Shown here: positions 27,291-36,115 of the stretch, in pieces
How positions within the stretch are numbered: the stretch's first letter is position 1
Layout: each line of letters opens with the position of its first letter
Assembly: GCF_003432485.1 (NCBI RefSeq)
Contig: NZ_QVNQ01000001.1
Span: 744,001-808,000 of the forward strand
DNA: 64,000 bases
Reading direction: 5' to 3'
From: Actinomadura spongiicola
GTDB taxonomy: Bacteria; Actinomycetota; Actinomycetes; Streptosporangiales; Streptosporangiaceae
Notes under the pieces: generated by a model
What the model was told of the DNA's origin: nothing
What the model saw: only the letters and a program-made list of their open reading frames with translations
Databases searched by the model: none
Made by a program: the position numbers and the translations under genes

Positions 27291-27321
27291 CGGGTTGCCG
27301 CATCCGGCCTTCGGCAACCCG
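27291..27321 (+). terminator. Hairpin terminator after the phosphotriesterase pair
   Basis: A perfect 10-bp stem (CGGGTTGCCG / CGGCAACCCG) with an 11-base loop begins 13 bp after the PTE stop. The following bases are A-rich rather than T-rich. It separates this pair from the histidine kinase gene. Confidence 0.75.
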
Positions 27322-27442
27322 AAAGACCGGCATAACGCGGCGTTCCCATCCTGTTACGCTGGGGCGTGATAACGGCGAGCCCAAGGAAAGGATTTTCCTC
27401 GGAATTCGGCTGTCCATAAACAGGGCTGTGCGGGTGTGGGCG

Positions 27443-29278
27443 ATGAACGAACGAGGCGCGGAATCCGTACGCCCACGCCACTGGGCGCTGCTGTTGGCGG
27501 GCGTCACGTTGATCGCATTGGACGCCAGGCTGGCCGCCGGTTGGGGCACATTCCGTCCGCTGTTCTACACCAAGGAACTGGCGCAGGTCGCGGCCTGGCT
27601 GCTGACCGGGTTCTTAGCCGTCCGGGTGCGTCCACGGCGGCCCATGGGCACGCTGATGCTGCTCCTCGGGCTGCTCCTGGCCTGCACCGCCCCCGCCGCG
27701 TTCGCGCTCGACTCCGGCCCGGGGTGGCTCCGGCTGCTGGTGATGGTGTCGTCCTGGCTGAACGCCTTCCAACTCCCGCTCGGCGCGCACGTGTTCCTCG
27801 CCTACCCGACCGGAAGACTGCGCGACGACGCCGGGCGCCGGGTGGTCGCCGCGGGCTACTGGTACGGCACGTTCCACGCCGTCGTCCTCGCCTTGGTGGG
27901 CATGCCACGGCCGGACGGACCGTGCCGCGACGTCTGCGACCCCGTCAAACCGATCGACGACACCACCCTCAGCAACACGATCGGCCTCCTCGCGACGGCG
28001 GGCGGAGGGGTGCTGGTCGTCATCGGCGCGTCGGTGGTCGTCCGCCGCTACCGGTCGGCCGGATGGCGGGAGCGGCGGATGCTCGCCTTCCCCTCCCTCG
28101 CGATGATCGTGACGGCGACGCTGTTCACGCTGGTGAGCGTGCAGGGCGCGCTCCTGCCGTGGATCTTCCATCCCGTCTTCGACGGCACGCTCGCGGTCGC
28201 GCAGTTCGTGGCGGTGTCGTCCATCCCGGCCGCGTTCTTCCTGGGTCTCCTACGTGAACGGCTGGACGAGGCCCGCGTGTCCGACCTCGTCCGCGAGATC
28301 GCCGAACTCCCGCCCGGACGGCTCCAGGCCAAACTCGCCACGACCCTGCACGACCCCGGCCTGCGGATCGCCTTCCCCCTGGACGGCGGATACGTCAGCG
28401 CCGAGGGCACACCCGTAGAGGTGCCCGAATGGGACGCCACCACGGCGATCACCACGATCGGCGACCCGGACGACCCGGTGGCGGTGCTGATCCACCATCC
28501 GTCGCTGCACGCGGAGCCGCGGCTGCTGGAGGCCGTGACCGAGGCGACCCGGCTGGTCCTGGAGAACACCCGCCTCCAGGTGACGGCGCGCGCCCACCTC
28601 GCCCAGGTCCGGGCGCTGCTCGCGCGGATCGTCGCGGCCGAGGACGCCGCCCGCCACCGCCTGCAACGCGACCTGCACGACGGCGCGCAGGCACAACTGG
28701 TCTGGGCCGGGATGGAGCTGGCGCGGGTGCGTCAGGCGGCCGTCCGCACCGTCCCGCCCGGACGCCGCGACGACCTCGACAAGGCGATCGACGAGGCGGA
28801 GACGCGGCTGCGCGCCGCCCTGCGGTCCCTGCGGGAACTGGCCCGCGGCATCCACCCGGCCGTGCTGACCACCGAGGGGCTCCGGGCCGTGCTGCGCGAA
28901 CTGGTCCGGCGCGCCGACGGCCCGGTTCGCCTGCACATGGACGGCCCGCTCACCGACCTGCCGGAACCCATCGCCCTCACCGGCTACTTCGTCGTCAGCG
29001 AAGCCCTCACCAACGCGTTACGCCACGCCGGAGCCGAACGCATCGACATCACCGCCGGACTCGCGGACGGCCAGGTGACCGTCCGGGTCGCCGACGACGG
29101 AACGGGCGGCGCCACCGTCCGCCCCGGTTCCGGCCTCGCCGGCCTCCACGACCGCGTGGCGGCCGTGGACGGCACCCTCGACCTGCGCTCAGACCCCGGC
29201 CAGGGCACCGTCCTGACCGCCGTGATCCCCTGCCCGGGACGCTTCGCGCGGGAGCCGGGTCACTTCGAGCAGGAGTAG
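27443..29278 (+). CDS. Membrane histidine kinase (HisKA_3 / NarL-type)
   Basis: About 611 aa. Eight or so hydrophobic helices fill residues 15-270. A GAF-like linker, the HisKA_3 dimerisation helix with the phospho-acceptor His412 in RLQRDLHDGAQAQ, and an HATPase domain (SEALTNALRHAGAERID, VADDGTGG, GSGLAGLHDRV) follow. This architecture pairs with NarL/LuxR response regulators. None is adjacent; the nearest, at 33536, lies beyond two Ser/Thr kinase genes. ATG 27443 or GTG 27428 could be the start; neither has a good ribosome site. The 3' end overlaps the convergent kinase gene by 19 bp. Confidence 0.88.
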   Translation: MNERGAESVRPRHWALLLAGVTLIALDARLAAGWGTFRPLFYTKELAQVAAWLLTGFLAVRVRPRRPMGTLMLLLGLLLACTAPAAFALDSGPGWLRLLVMVSSWLNAFQLPLGAHVFLAYPTGRLRDDAGRRVVAAGYWYGTFHAVVLALVGMPRPDGPCRDVCDPVKPIDDTTLSNTIGLLATAGGGVLVVIGASVVVRRYRSAGWRERRMLAFPSLAMIVTATLFTLVSVQGALLPWIFHPVFDGTLAVAQFVAVSSIPAAFFLGLLRERLDEARVSDLVREIAELPPGRLQAKLATTLHDPGLRIAFPLDGGYVSAEGTPVEVPEWDATTAITTIGDPDDPVAVLIHHPSLHAEPRLLEAVTEATRLVLENTRLQVTARAHLAQVRALLARIVAAEDAARHRLQRDLHDGAQAQLVWAGMELARVRQAAVRTVPPGRRDDLDKAIDEAETRLRAALRSLRELARGIHPAVLTTEGLRAVLRELVRRADGPVRLHMDGPLTDLPEPIALTGYFVVSEALTNALRHAGAERIDITAGLADGQVTVRVADDGTGGATVRPGSGLAGLHDRVAAVDGTLDLRSDPGQGTVLTAVIPCPGRFAREPGHFEQE

Positions 29279-30675
29279 ACGAACGTGACGGTGTCCTGGA
29301 GCGGGCGGTCACCGAGAACGGTCAACGTGGCGGTGAACTTGCGGCGCCCCTCGCCGTGCAGGCGCCACAGCAGCCGGACGGTCGCCTGGGTGCGGTCCTT
29401 CTCGACGCCGTGGCGGCGCGGCGGTTCGGGGGCGTCCTCGTCGCTGCGCCACCACTGGTAGGAGATCTCGCCGGGCGCGCCGTCGGTGGTGAACGTGCCG
29501 GTGATGGTGACCTCGTCCCCGCAGCGTGGACGCGGGTCGTCGACCTTGACGTCCACGGCGGTCACGACCGGGTCGGCCTGCTCGGCGGGACGGTTCGCCC
29601 AGAACAGCAGCGCACCGGCCAGCGCGACCGGCAGCAGGAACGCCCACAGGACGCGGACGCCGCGCCGACGCCGCCGAGGCTTCGGCGGGACATAACCGGT
29701 CGTCCCGCCGAACCCGCCCGGCAGCTTGGCGGTGGGCACGTCGGTCGTGGTCCGCTCGGCGACCGGAACCCGCGTCGGCCCGGGGACGGTCGCCTCGTTC
29801 TCCACTGGCGGCGGCATATGCGGCATGGTGGAGGTGTCGCTCACCGAGCCCAGCATCTCCAGCAGCTCCGCCGCGGTCGGGCGGTCGTCCGGGTCCTTGC
29901 GCATCGCCGCGGACACCACGCCGCGCAGGTTCGGAGGCAGCCCGCCGAGGTCGGGCTCCTCACCCATGATCTGCCCGACCATCTGCTGGAGCGTGTCGCC
30001 GCGGAACGGGCGGTGCCCGGTGCCCGCGAACACGACCACCCCGCCCCAGGCGAAGATGTCGGACTTGGGCCCCGGGCTGTTGAGAAGCTGCTCGGGCGCC
30101 ATATAGGACGGGGTGCCCACGGCCTGACCCTGGCTGGTCATGCGGGTGGCGTCCGGCGTGCGGGCGATCCCGAAGTCGATCACCCGGGGACCGAACCGGG
30201 ACAGCAGCACGTTCCCGGGCTTGAGGTCGCGGTGCATGATCCCGGCGCCGTGCACCCCCTTCAACGCCGTGGCCACCGCGACCGCCAACTGGTGCAGCTC
30301 GGCGCCGTACAGCGGGCCGTCGCCCGCCACCAACTCATGCAGCGTCGGACCGTCGATGTACTCGGTGACCAGATACGGGACGGGCGCGTCCGGATCGGCG
30401 GCCAGCACCTCCGCCGTGGCGAACGCGGGGACCCGCATCGCGCACTCCGCCTCGCGACGGAAACGCGCACGGAAATCCTCGTCCCGGGCAAGCTCCGCAC
30501 GAATCGCCTTGATCGCGACCAGCCGCCCGTCGCGGGCCCGCCCGGCGTAGACCCGGCCCATGCCGCCCTCACCGAGGACACCGGTGGTGCGGAACTCACC
30601 GAACCAGTGCGGGTCCTGCGGCCCCAACGGCCTGGTGCGGCCGGACGTCCCGTCCGCGTTCAGGGGTACCGTCAT
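29260..30675 (-). CDS. Receptor-type Ser/Thr protein kinase
   Basis: 471 aa. The kinase domain (about 25-280) is complete: glycine loop GEGGMGRVYAG, Lys56 (VAIKAIR), HRDLKPGN (148-155), DFG (167-169) and APEQ. After a basic PRRRRRG stretch comes one transmembrane helix (about 341-360). A roughly 110-aa extracellular domain with two cysteines (CGDEVTITGTF ... VYSCSK) looks like an Ig-like fold. ATG 30675 follows GAGGAG and lies 25 bp after the upstream kinase stop, so the two kinases are an operon. It should phosphorylate Ser/Thr in response to an external cue. Confidence 0.92.
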   Translation of the reverse strand: MTVPLNADGTSGRTRPLGPQDPHWFGEFRTTGVLGEGGMGRVYAGRARDGRLVAIKAIRAELARDEDFRARFRREAECAMRVPAFATAEVLAADPDAPVPYLVTEYIDGPTLHELVAGDGPLYGAELHQLAVAVATALKGVHGAGIMHRDLKPGNVLLSRFGPRVIDFGIARTPDATRMTSQGQAVGTPSYMAPEQLLNSPGPKSDIFAWGGVVVFAGTGHRPFRGDTLQQMVGQIMGEEPDLGGLPPNLRGVVSAAMRKDPDDRPTAAELLEMLGSVSDTSTMPHMPPPVENEATVPGPTRVPVAERTTTDVPTAKLPGGFGGTTGYVPPKPRRRRRGVRVLWAFLLPVALAGALLFWANRPAEQADPVVTAVDVKVDDPRPRCGDEVTITGTFTTDGAPGEISYQWWRSDEDAPEPPRRHGVEKDRTQATVRLLWRLHGEGRRKFTATLTVLGDRPLQDTVTFVYSCSK

Positions 30676-30700
30676 CGAAACTCCTCGACTCGGTGGGGCG

Positions 30701-33325
30701 CTACTTCCTCGGCAGGACCCGGCGTCGCCCGGCATGGGTCGGCCCACCACCGGACGGCGCCGTCGACGGCTCCGGCTCCGGCTCTTCCGGCTCATCGGGC
30801 TCGTCCGCACCCTCGGACGAGGGCTCCTCAGGCTCAGGCTCAGGCTCGGGCTCGGGTTCCGGCTGCGGTTCGGGCTGGGGCTCAGGCTCGGGCTCCGGCT
30901 GCGGTTCGGACTCGGGAACCCTCGGCTCCGAGGGCGGCTCTCCCGGCTCGCCGCTCGGCGACCCCGTGGAGCCGCCCGGGCTCCGTCCGCCCGGAGTCTC
31001 TCCACCAATGGCGATGCCGGAGAGCTCGACCGTGGCGCCGAGTCGGCCCCTGGCGTCGAACACCTGCAAGGTAGTGCTGTACTCACCCGGCTCCGTGGGC
31101 GCGAAGGCCACCAGGGCCTGGCAGGACGAGGCGTCCTGAGGGCAGGATTCGGACCGCAGAAGGCGGAACGCGGACGTCTCGGTTAGCCTCATCGTGGCGG
31201 CGTCGTAACACCAGTCCCACGGGACGGTGACGATCCTCTTCGACCGGTCGCCCACCCTGGTCCTGGGGAACGTGTACCCATCTCCGGTGACTTCCCGCGC
31301 GCACGCCCGCATCGTCCGGCCGCTCAGGGGCACCGTCACCGCCGCGCGGCCCGTCTTGTCGGGGACGATCAGCGTCGTGGTGAACGTCCCGGGCGTCCTC
31401 GGGCTGAAGCCCACCTGCACACGGCAGGTGGCACCGGACGACGTCGGACAGTCGAAGCCTTCACCGAACCCGAAGGCCGTGCCGTCGGACAACCGGATCC
31501 CGTCGGCGTCGAAGCACGAGTCCCAAGGGATGGTGACGACCTTCCAATCCGTCTCGCCCGGCTCGGTCGCGTCGAACTCTGGACTCTGAACGGGCACGTC
31601 TCGTCGCGGACAGGGCTCGACGGGACGGACGGCCGTGCCGGTCAGGCGCAGCGTCACGGCCGTCCCGCCGCTCACCGAGGGCACCACGACGGTCGCGCTG
31701 TAGGAACCCTCGCGTTCGGTGGGGCGGAACGTCACCCGGAACCGGCACAGCGACTCCGCGCCCGGCGGCGGGCACGAGGTGAGCACCGGCGCCCCGAACC
31801 CGGAGGCCCCGGCTCCCCGGACGGACATGGCCTGAACGTCGTCGCACGCTCGCCGGGGGAAGGCGAAGTCCTCGGACACCGTCCGGCCCATCTGCACGGA
31901 ACCAAAGTCATGGGACGGAAGGGTGAAAGGCGGGCACGGTGCTCTGCCCTCTTCCCGTCCCCGGTCTTTGCCCCCGGACTTCGTCGGGCCGCCCTTGGAC
32001 ACCGTTCGAGAGCCGCCGTTCCCATCAGACTCACCAGGGCCCGGTGTCGAGGACCCCTCCGGCGTGGGCGGCACGGGCGTGGAGGGCGCGGGTGTCGGCG
32101 GTGTGGGCGTGGACGGGACGGGTGTGGGCGGTGTGGGTGTGGGCGGTGTGGGTGCGGGCGTGGACGGCGCGGGCGTGGGCGCGGGCAGTGTGGGCTGGGG
32201 CTTGGGCCCCGCCGCCTTCTCGAACGTCGCGTCGTCCCGTAGGACCCACAGACCCGACCCGATCAGAGCCACCAGGACCAGCAGGCCCACGCAGAGAAGC
32301 GCCAGATTGGATCGGACCGGCCGCTTGGCCTGGTCCATCGCGGCGTTCCGCGCGGAGGCCCGCAGGGAAGGTGAACCGGCGGCTGCCATGGAACCCGCGG
32401 CGGCGGGGCCCGCGACCGCCTCGGTGGTGAGCGTCGTGTCGGCGATGCTCGTGCCGCCCTGCGCGGCGCCGGGTCCGGCGCCGCTCGACCGCAGCGCCAG
32501 CGCCGCGGCGCCAAGGACCACCAGCCCGCGGCTCTCCCAGTCCTCGCCGTACTGCTCCCGGGCCACCGCCTCCAGCTCATGGACGAACTCGGACGCGCCC
32601 GGCGGACGCTCGCCCGGGTCCTTGGCCATTCCGCGCGTCACCAGCCCGCGCAGCGGCGCGGGCACCAGGTCCACCGGGACCGGTTGGTGCACGTGCTGGG
32701 CCATCAACACCAGGTCCTGGTCGCCCCGGTAGGGCGGGCGACCCGCGACGCATTCCACGAACACGCAGGTGGCGGCGTAGACGTCGGCGGCGGGCCCGGC
32801 CGGGTCGCCGTTGCACTGCTCCGGCGCCATGTACGCGGCGGTGCCCGCGACCGACGCCTCCCCGGAGACCGACGCCACCCCGAAGTCGATGAGCTTGCTG
32901 ACGCCGTCGTCGTCGACGATGACGTTGTCGGGCTTGTAGTCGCGGTGCACCACCCCGGCGGCGTGCGCGGCGGCCAGCCCCAGCAGGGAACCCTTGAGGA
33001 CGGCGAGCGCGGCCTCCGGGGGCAGGGCGGTGTGCTGGCGCAGCAGCCGGGTCAGCGAGACGCCCTCGACGGCGTCCATCACCAGCGCGATGCCCGTGGT
33101 GCCCCGGACCAGCGCGTGCAGGCGGACGACGTTCGGATGGTCCACCGCCGCCATGATCCGGGCCTCGCGCTCGTCCGGCACGCGCGGCGCCGTCCGCTCC
33201 TCCGTGGCCACGTACTTGATCGCGACGAGGGTCCCCGCCTCGTCGCGGGCCAGCACGACCCGTCCATGCGCCCCGGCCCCGAGTTCCCCCAACTCGGTGT
33301 ATCCGGGTACCCGCCAACCGCTCAT
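30701..33325 (-). CDS. Receptor-type Ser/Thr kinase with beta-sandwich ectodomain repeats
   Basis: 874 aa. Kinase domain (about 8-265): GAGAHGRVVLA, Lys37, HRDYKPDN (127-134; Tyr replaces the usual Leu), DFG (147-149), APEQ. One transmembrane helix lies at about 340-362. Outside it come a Pro-Thr linker made of (PTP/APSTP)n units, then three related beta-sandwich domains of choice-of-anchor/ASPM-SPD2-Hydin style, each with paired cysteines (for example TIPWDSCFDADGIRLSDGTA and TVPWDWCYDAATMRLTETSA). A long Glu-Pro repeat tail ends the protein. The tail has no sorting signal. First gene of the two-kinase operon. Confidence 0.9.
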   Translation of the reverse strand: MSGWRVPGYTELGELGAGAHGRVVLARDEAGTLVAIKYVATEERTAPRVPDEREARIMAAVDHPNVVRLHALVRGTTGIALVMDAVEGVSLTRLLRQHTALPPEAALAVLKGSLLGLAAAHAAGVVHRDYKPDNVIVDDDGVSKLIDFGVASVSGEASVAGTAAYMAPEQCNGDPAGPAADVYAATCVFVECVAGRPPYRGDQDLVLMAQHVHQPVPVDLVPAPLRGLVTRGMAKDPGERPPGASEFVHELEAVAREQYGEDWESRGLVVLGAAALALRSSGAGPGAAQGGTSIADTTLTTEAVAGPAAAGSMAAAGSPSLRASARNAAMDQAKRPVRSNLALLCVGLLVLVALIGSGLWVLRDDATFEKAAGPKPQPTLPAPTPAPSTPAPTPPTPTPPTPVPSTPTPPTPAPSTPVPPTPEGSSTPGPGESDGNGGSRTVSKGGPTKSGGKDRGREEGRAPCPPFTLPSHDFGSVQMGRTVSEDFAFPRRACDDVQAMSVRGAGASGFGAPVLTSCPPPGAESLCRFRVTFRPTEREGSYSATVVVPSVSGGTAVTLRLTGTAVRPVEPCPRRDVPVQSPEFDATEPGETDWKVVTIPWDSCFDADGIRLSDGTAFGFGEGFDCPTSSGATCRVQVGFSPRTPGTFTTTLIVPDKTGRAAVTVPLSGRTMRACAREVTGDGYTFPRTRVGDRSKRIVTVPWDWCYDAATMRLTETSAFRLLRSESCPQDASSCQALVAFAPTEPGEYSTTLQVFDARGRLGATVELSGIAIGGETPGGRSPGGSTGSPSGEPGEPPSEPRVPESEPQPEPEPEPQPEPQPEPEPEPEPEPEEPSSEGADEPDEPEEPEPEPSTAPSGGGPTHAGRRRVLPRK
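30780..30905 (-). repeat. Glu-Pro coding minisatellite in kinase tail
   Basis: Repeats of GGCTCAGGCTCG / GGCTCGGGTTCC type units encode (EPEP/QPEP)n near the kinase C-terminus. Such units slip easily, so the tail length probably varies between strains. Confidence 0.75.
32060..32215 (-). repeat. Pro-Thr coding minisatellite in kinase linker
   Basis: Tandem GTGGGCGGTGTGG-like units encode the PTPTPP/APSTP linker just outside the kinase membrane helix. It probably forms an extended, possibly glycosylated stalk through the cell wall. Confidence 0.75.
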
Positions 33326-33535
33326 ATCCGGCTCCCCCTGTCAAGCACCAAATTTCCCCATCGGTGAGACAGTTCAGGCTACGGTCGGCGCCTTTGATCA
33401 CACATCACCGGTTGTCTGGAACGCGCCTAGTGATAAATGGTGAATTCGCCGCCGCCGGATGGCCTTCCGCGAAGATCGATCTAGGATTGGCGGGGCGCGG
33501 TGGCCGGTCGTCGGGGGCGTCAAGGGGGATGTGTC

Positions 33536-34186
33536 ATGCGTGTGCTCGTGGTCGACGACCAGCTCATCACCCGCGCGGGGCTGCACCAGTTGCTCAGCGA
33601 AGAGGGGCATCAGGTGGTCGGAATGCTGGACCATCCCGACAAGGTGGCCCCGGCGGTCTCCACGCTCCGTCCGGACGCGGTGGTCCTTGATCTGGTAATG
33701 CCTCCCGACTTCAAGGACGAGGGGGTACGAACCGCCCTCGCCCTGCGCCGCGACCACGCCCGCCTCGGAATTCTGGTCCTATCAGAACACGCTATTCCGG
33801 AGTGCGCGGAAAGACTGCTGGCGAGCGGCGAGAAAGGCACCGGATACCTCCTCAAGGAAAGGATCATGGTGCCTTACCAGTTGAGCCGGGCGCTGACGCA
33901 TCTGGCCGGGGGCGGCACCGTCATGGAACCGGAGCTGGTCGGAGACCTGATGCGGGCCCGCAGCCGCGACGAGCGGCTGTCCGGGCTGAGCGGCAGCGAA
34001 CGCGAAGTCCTGCGGTTACTGGCGGAGGGCCTCACCGACCGGGGCATCGCCGAGCGCCTGCACGTGTCCAAGAACACCGTGAGCACGCACGTCAGCCACG
34101 TCTTCGACAAGCTGAACCTCCCCCGCAGCTCCCTGGAGAACCGCCGGGTCCTGGCGATCCTGACCTACCTCCAGCGCGACGACTGA
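33536..34186 (+). CDS. NarL/LuxR-type response regulator
   Basis: 216-aa two-component regulator. Receiver domain: acidic pair VDDQ (7-8), phospho-acceptor Asp52 (VVLDLVMPP) and Lys in GYLLKERI (about 108). LuxR/NarL helix-turn-helix: LSGSEREVLRLLAEGLTDRG and then LHVSKNTVSTHVSHVFDKL. ATG 33536 follows GGGGGA. It is divergent from the kinase operon, with no histidine kinase beside it. The kinase at 27443 is of the matching class. A DevR-like palindrome lies 12 bp after its stop, but that box more likely served the narK remnant. Confidence 0.93.
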   Translation: MRVLVVDDQLITRAGLHQLLSEEGHQVVGMLDHPDKVAPAVSTLRPDAVVLDLVMPPDFKDEGVRTALALRRDHARLGILVLSEHAIPECAERLLASGEKGTGYLLKERIMVPYQLSRALTHLAGGGTVMEPELVGDLMRARSRDERLSGLSGSEREVLRLLAEGLTDRGIAERLHVSKNTVSTHVSHVFDKLNLPRSSLENRRVLAILTYLQRDD

Positions 34187-34197
34187 TTCCGGCCGGG

Positions 34198-34211
34198 GGG
34201 ACGAAGGTCCC
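34198..34211. promoter_or_regulatory. DevR/DosR-like box before narK remnant
   Basis: GGGACGAAGGTCCC is identical to the site at 12530-12543. It sits 75 bp upstream of the first remaining codons of a nitrate/nitrite transporter pseudogene. In mycobacteria narK2 is a DosR target with GGGAC-N4-GTCCC boxes, which supports the reading. Confidence 0.6.
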
Positions 34212-34285
34212 TATCGGGGATTAGCGCTGCGGAAGCCGATCATGGCTGCCGGTTGGCTCTGGACGACGACGGAAGCGGTGGCACG

Positions 34286-34770
34286 GTGACGAAGACGGGA
34301 CAGGAGAGCGCGCCCCGTCCGGCGGGCTCCGGCCGGGCCGGAGGCGACGCCCGGCCCATGCTCATGCTGGTGGTGGCCACCGTCGGATTCGCCGTGAACT
34401 TCTGGGCGTGGGCTCGGTGGGACGAATCCCGGTCGGGGTATTGACCGACCGTTTCGGCGGACGCGTGATGTTCCCGCTCCTCTCCCTGATCACGATCGTC
34501 CCCGTCCTGTACCTAGGCCTCTGGGGTCACTCCACGCTGGCCGCACTACTAGTGGGCGGCTTCTTCCTGGGCGTGGGAGGCACCACGTTCGCGGTCGGCG
34601 TCCCGTTCGTGAACGCGTGGTTCCCGCCGGAACGCCGCGGGTTCGCGGTCGGAGTGTTCGGCGCGGGCATGGGCGGTACCGCGATCAGCGCCGGTATACG
34701 CGGCCGTGGCCTGGACGGTGTTGCGCGAGACCCCCGGCCGGACACCCCCGCCCCCATCGGCTACCTGACC
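34286..34770 (+). pseudogene. narK: Remnant of a NarK-type nitrate/nitrite MFS transporter
   Basis: Three pieces of a nitrate/nitrite porter survive in different frames. Piece 1 is MLVVATVGFAVNFWAWA (first helix). After a deletion of roughly 40 codons with a frame change comes piece 2: GRIPVGVLTDRFGGRVMFPL through ALLVGGFFLGVGGTTFAVGV to FAVGVFGAGMGGTAISA. Piece 3, in another frame near 34695-34750, is AAVAWTVLRETPGR, like the C-terminal half. The middle and most C-terminal helices are missing. The gene cannot make a functional transporter. Confidence 0.8.
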
Positions 34771-34985
34771 CGCCCCTACATCGTCTACCGCAGCCGCGAC
34801 GAACAACTAGGAATGCAGCACCCCCCAAGAGGCTGGGACCGCGTCCCCTAATACAGAAGACGTAGTGGCGCGAGCAAGCGTGGCGAGCTGATGATGCTGG
34901 CCGATCCGCCATGATGGGAGATCGCCGTGGTGACCGCTCACCGGAAACAGGAGACCAACTCCCTACCCTGATCGATGAGGACGAC

Positions 34986-35189
34986 CTAGAAGCCCTGCCG
35001 ATCATCGGGGTCGGGCCGTCGCTCTATCAACTCTCGGATCCGGTCGGGCATGTCGGCGGGCTCGATTCCCAGTTCGGCGGTGCGCTGCCGCCCATACGCC
35101 TGAAGGTCGCGTAGCTGCTCGGCCAGCGTGATCGACTTCATGACGCGGTAGGTGGTACGCAGAGCCTTCTCGTGCCGGTGCGGACTCAC
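34986..35189 (-). CDS. Small coupled hypothetical protein
   Basis: 67-aa protein starting at GTG 35189, which overlaps the stop of the ATPase gene (GTGA). It contains MKSITLAEQLRDLQAYGRQR followed by TAELGIEPADMPDRIRELIE, mostly helical and charged. There is no recognised family. Internal ATG 35141 would give 51 aa. Translational coupling to the ATPase is the main evidence that it is real. Confidence 0.5.
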   Translation of the reverse strand: MSPHRHEKALRTTYRVMKSITLAEQLRDLQAYGRQRTAELGIEPADMPDRIRELIERRPDPDDRQGF

Positions 35190-35908
35190 GGGGTGTGAGC
35201 CGGGGCGGGGTCGAGGTGGCGGACGAGAAGTTCGGTGGTCTCCTGGAGGTCGATGAGGGGACGCCGGACGTAGCAGCGCGGAGTGGACCACCCGCAGAAG
35301 TCGCGGCGGTGGACCCACACGTTGAGGCCGGGGAAGACGAGAACGGACATGCCGTTCTGCCCCGGGCTGTGCCTCCCCTCGAACCCGCGCCGGACGAGGT
35401 TACCGAGCAGGTGATACGCGGCCGCCCCCGGATGGACGCGGTAGTGCAGGCCCGGCCAGTCCTCGGGGAGCGGCAGCGCGAACCAGACCGCCTTCCCACA
35501 GGTGGGGACGGCGGTGCGAGATCGCGTCGGGGCGGTGCCCCAGTCGGCCGTCACCTCGCGGACGAGCTGGAGCCCCTTGCCGAACTCGTCCAGCGGCTCA
35601 CCGTCGGACGCGACCGGCACGGCCGCCCGATCGCCGTCGAACACGGACACGACGAGCTGCGGCGACGGGACGATCCGCGCCCAGATCCACAGCTCGGGCG
35701 GAGTCGCCTGACCGGCGTACCGCAGCGCGTTGGTCGCCACCTCGGACACGGCGAGCTTCCCGTCCTCGATCACGTCCCGCCCCAGCCGCAGCTCCTCCAT
35801 CACCTGCTGCAAGAGCCGCCGCGCCACCCCCGGCCCACTCTCGCCCCCAGGCAGCTGCCACGCACACAACCCCCCATTAACCAGCCCCCACGCCCCTTTG
35901 ACCTCCAT
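35186..35908 (-). CDS. HATPase (anti-sigma-like) regulatory protein
   Basis: 240-aa protein. The N-terminal half is an HATPase_c/RsbW-like fold: SEVATNALRYAGQATPPELW (N box), VSVFDGDRAAVPV and EFGKGLQLVREVTADWG (G box). The extra C-terminal 90 residues (FPGLNVWVHRRDFCGWSTPR) have no family I recognise. Such ATPases next to XRE and DUF397 genes are a recurring actinomycete regulatory set. ATG 35908 follows GAGAGGCGG. Divergent from the XRE gene. Confidence 0.82.
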   Translation of the reverse strand: MEVKGAWGLVNGGLCAWQLPGGESGPGVARRLLQQVMEELRLGRDVIEDGKLAVSEVATNALRYAGQATPPELWIWARIVPSPQLVVSVFDGDRAAVPVASDGEPLDEFGKGLQLVREVTADWGTAPTRSRTAVPTCGKAVWFALPLPEDWPGLHYRVHPGAAAYHLLGNLVRRGFEGRHSPGQNGMSVLVFPGLNVWVHRRDFCGWSTPRCYVRRPLIDLQETTELLVRHLDPAPAHTP

Positions 35909-35931
35909 CGCGCCGCCTCTCTCGATGATCA

Positions 35932-35947
35932 CGATGCGTATGCATCG
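35932..35947. promoter_or_regulatory. Inverted repeat in ATPase/XRE divergent region
   Basis: CGATGCGTATGCATCG has perfect 6-bp arms and a 4-bp centre, 23 bp upstream of the ATPase start and within the shared promoter region. It is a candidate operator for the divergent XRE protein; untested. Confidence 0.4.
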
Positions 35948-36115
35948 CGTCACATGCTGTATGGACGGCTCGATAGTGGCTGACGCAGAACTAGGATGCA
36001 ATCCCGTTCCAGAAACTCATATGCAATGACCGATATAGACTGTGTGTGCGGATTCGGCCACGCATGGTGAGCTTGGGAGTGCAGAATGACAGCTGACCAC
36101 CAAGGAGGTGCCCCG

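Noticed and set aside
32060..32215. Short tandem repeats resembling a CRISPR-like array
   Set aside because: The repeats are contiguous without spacers and lie in frame inside a kinase gene, encoding Pro-Thr.
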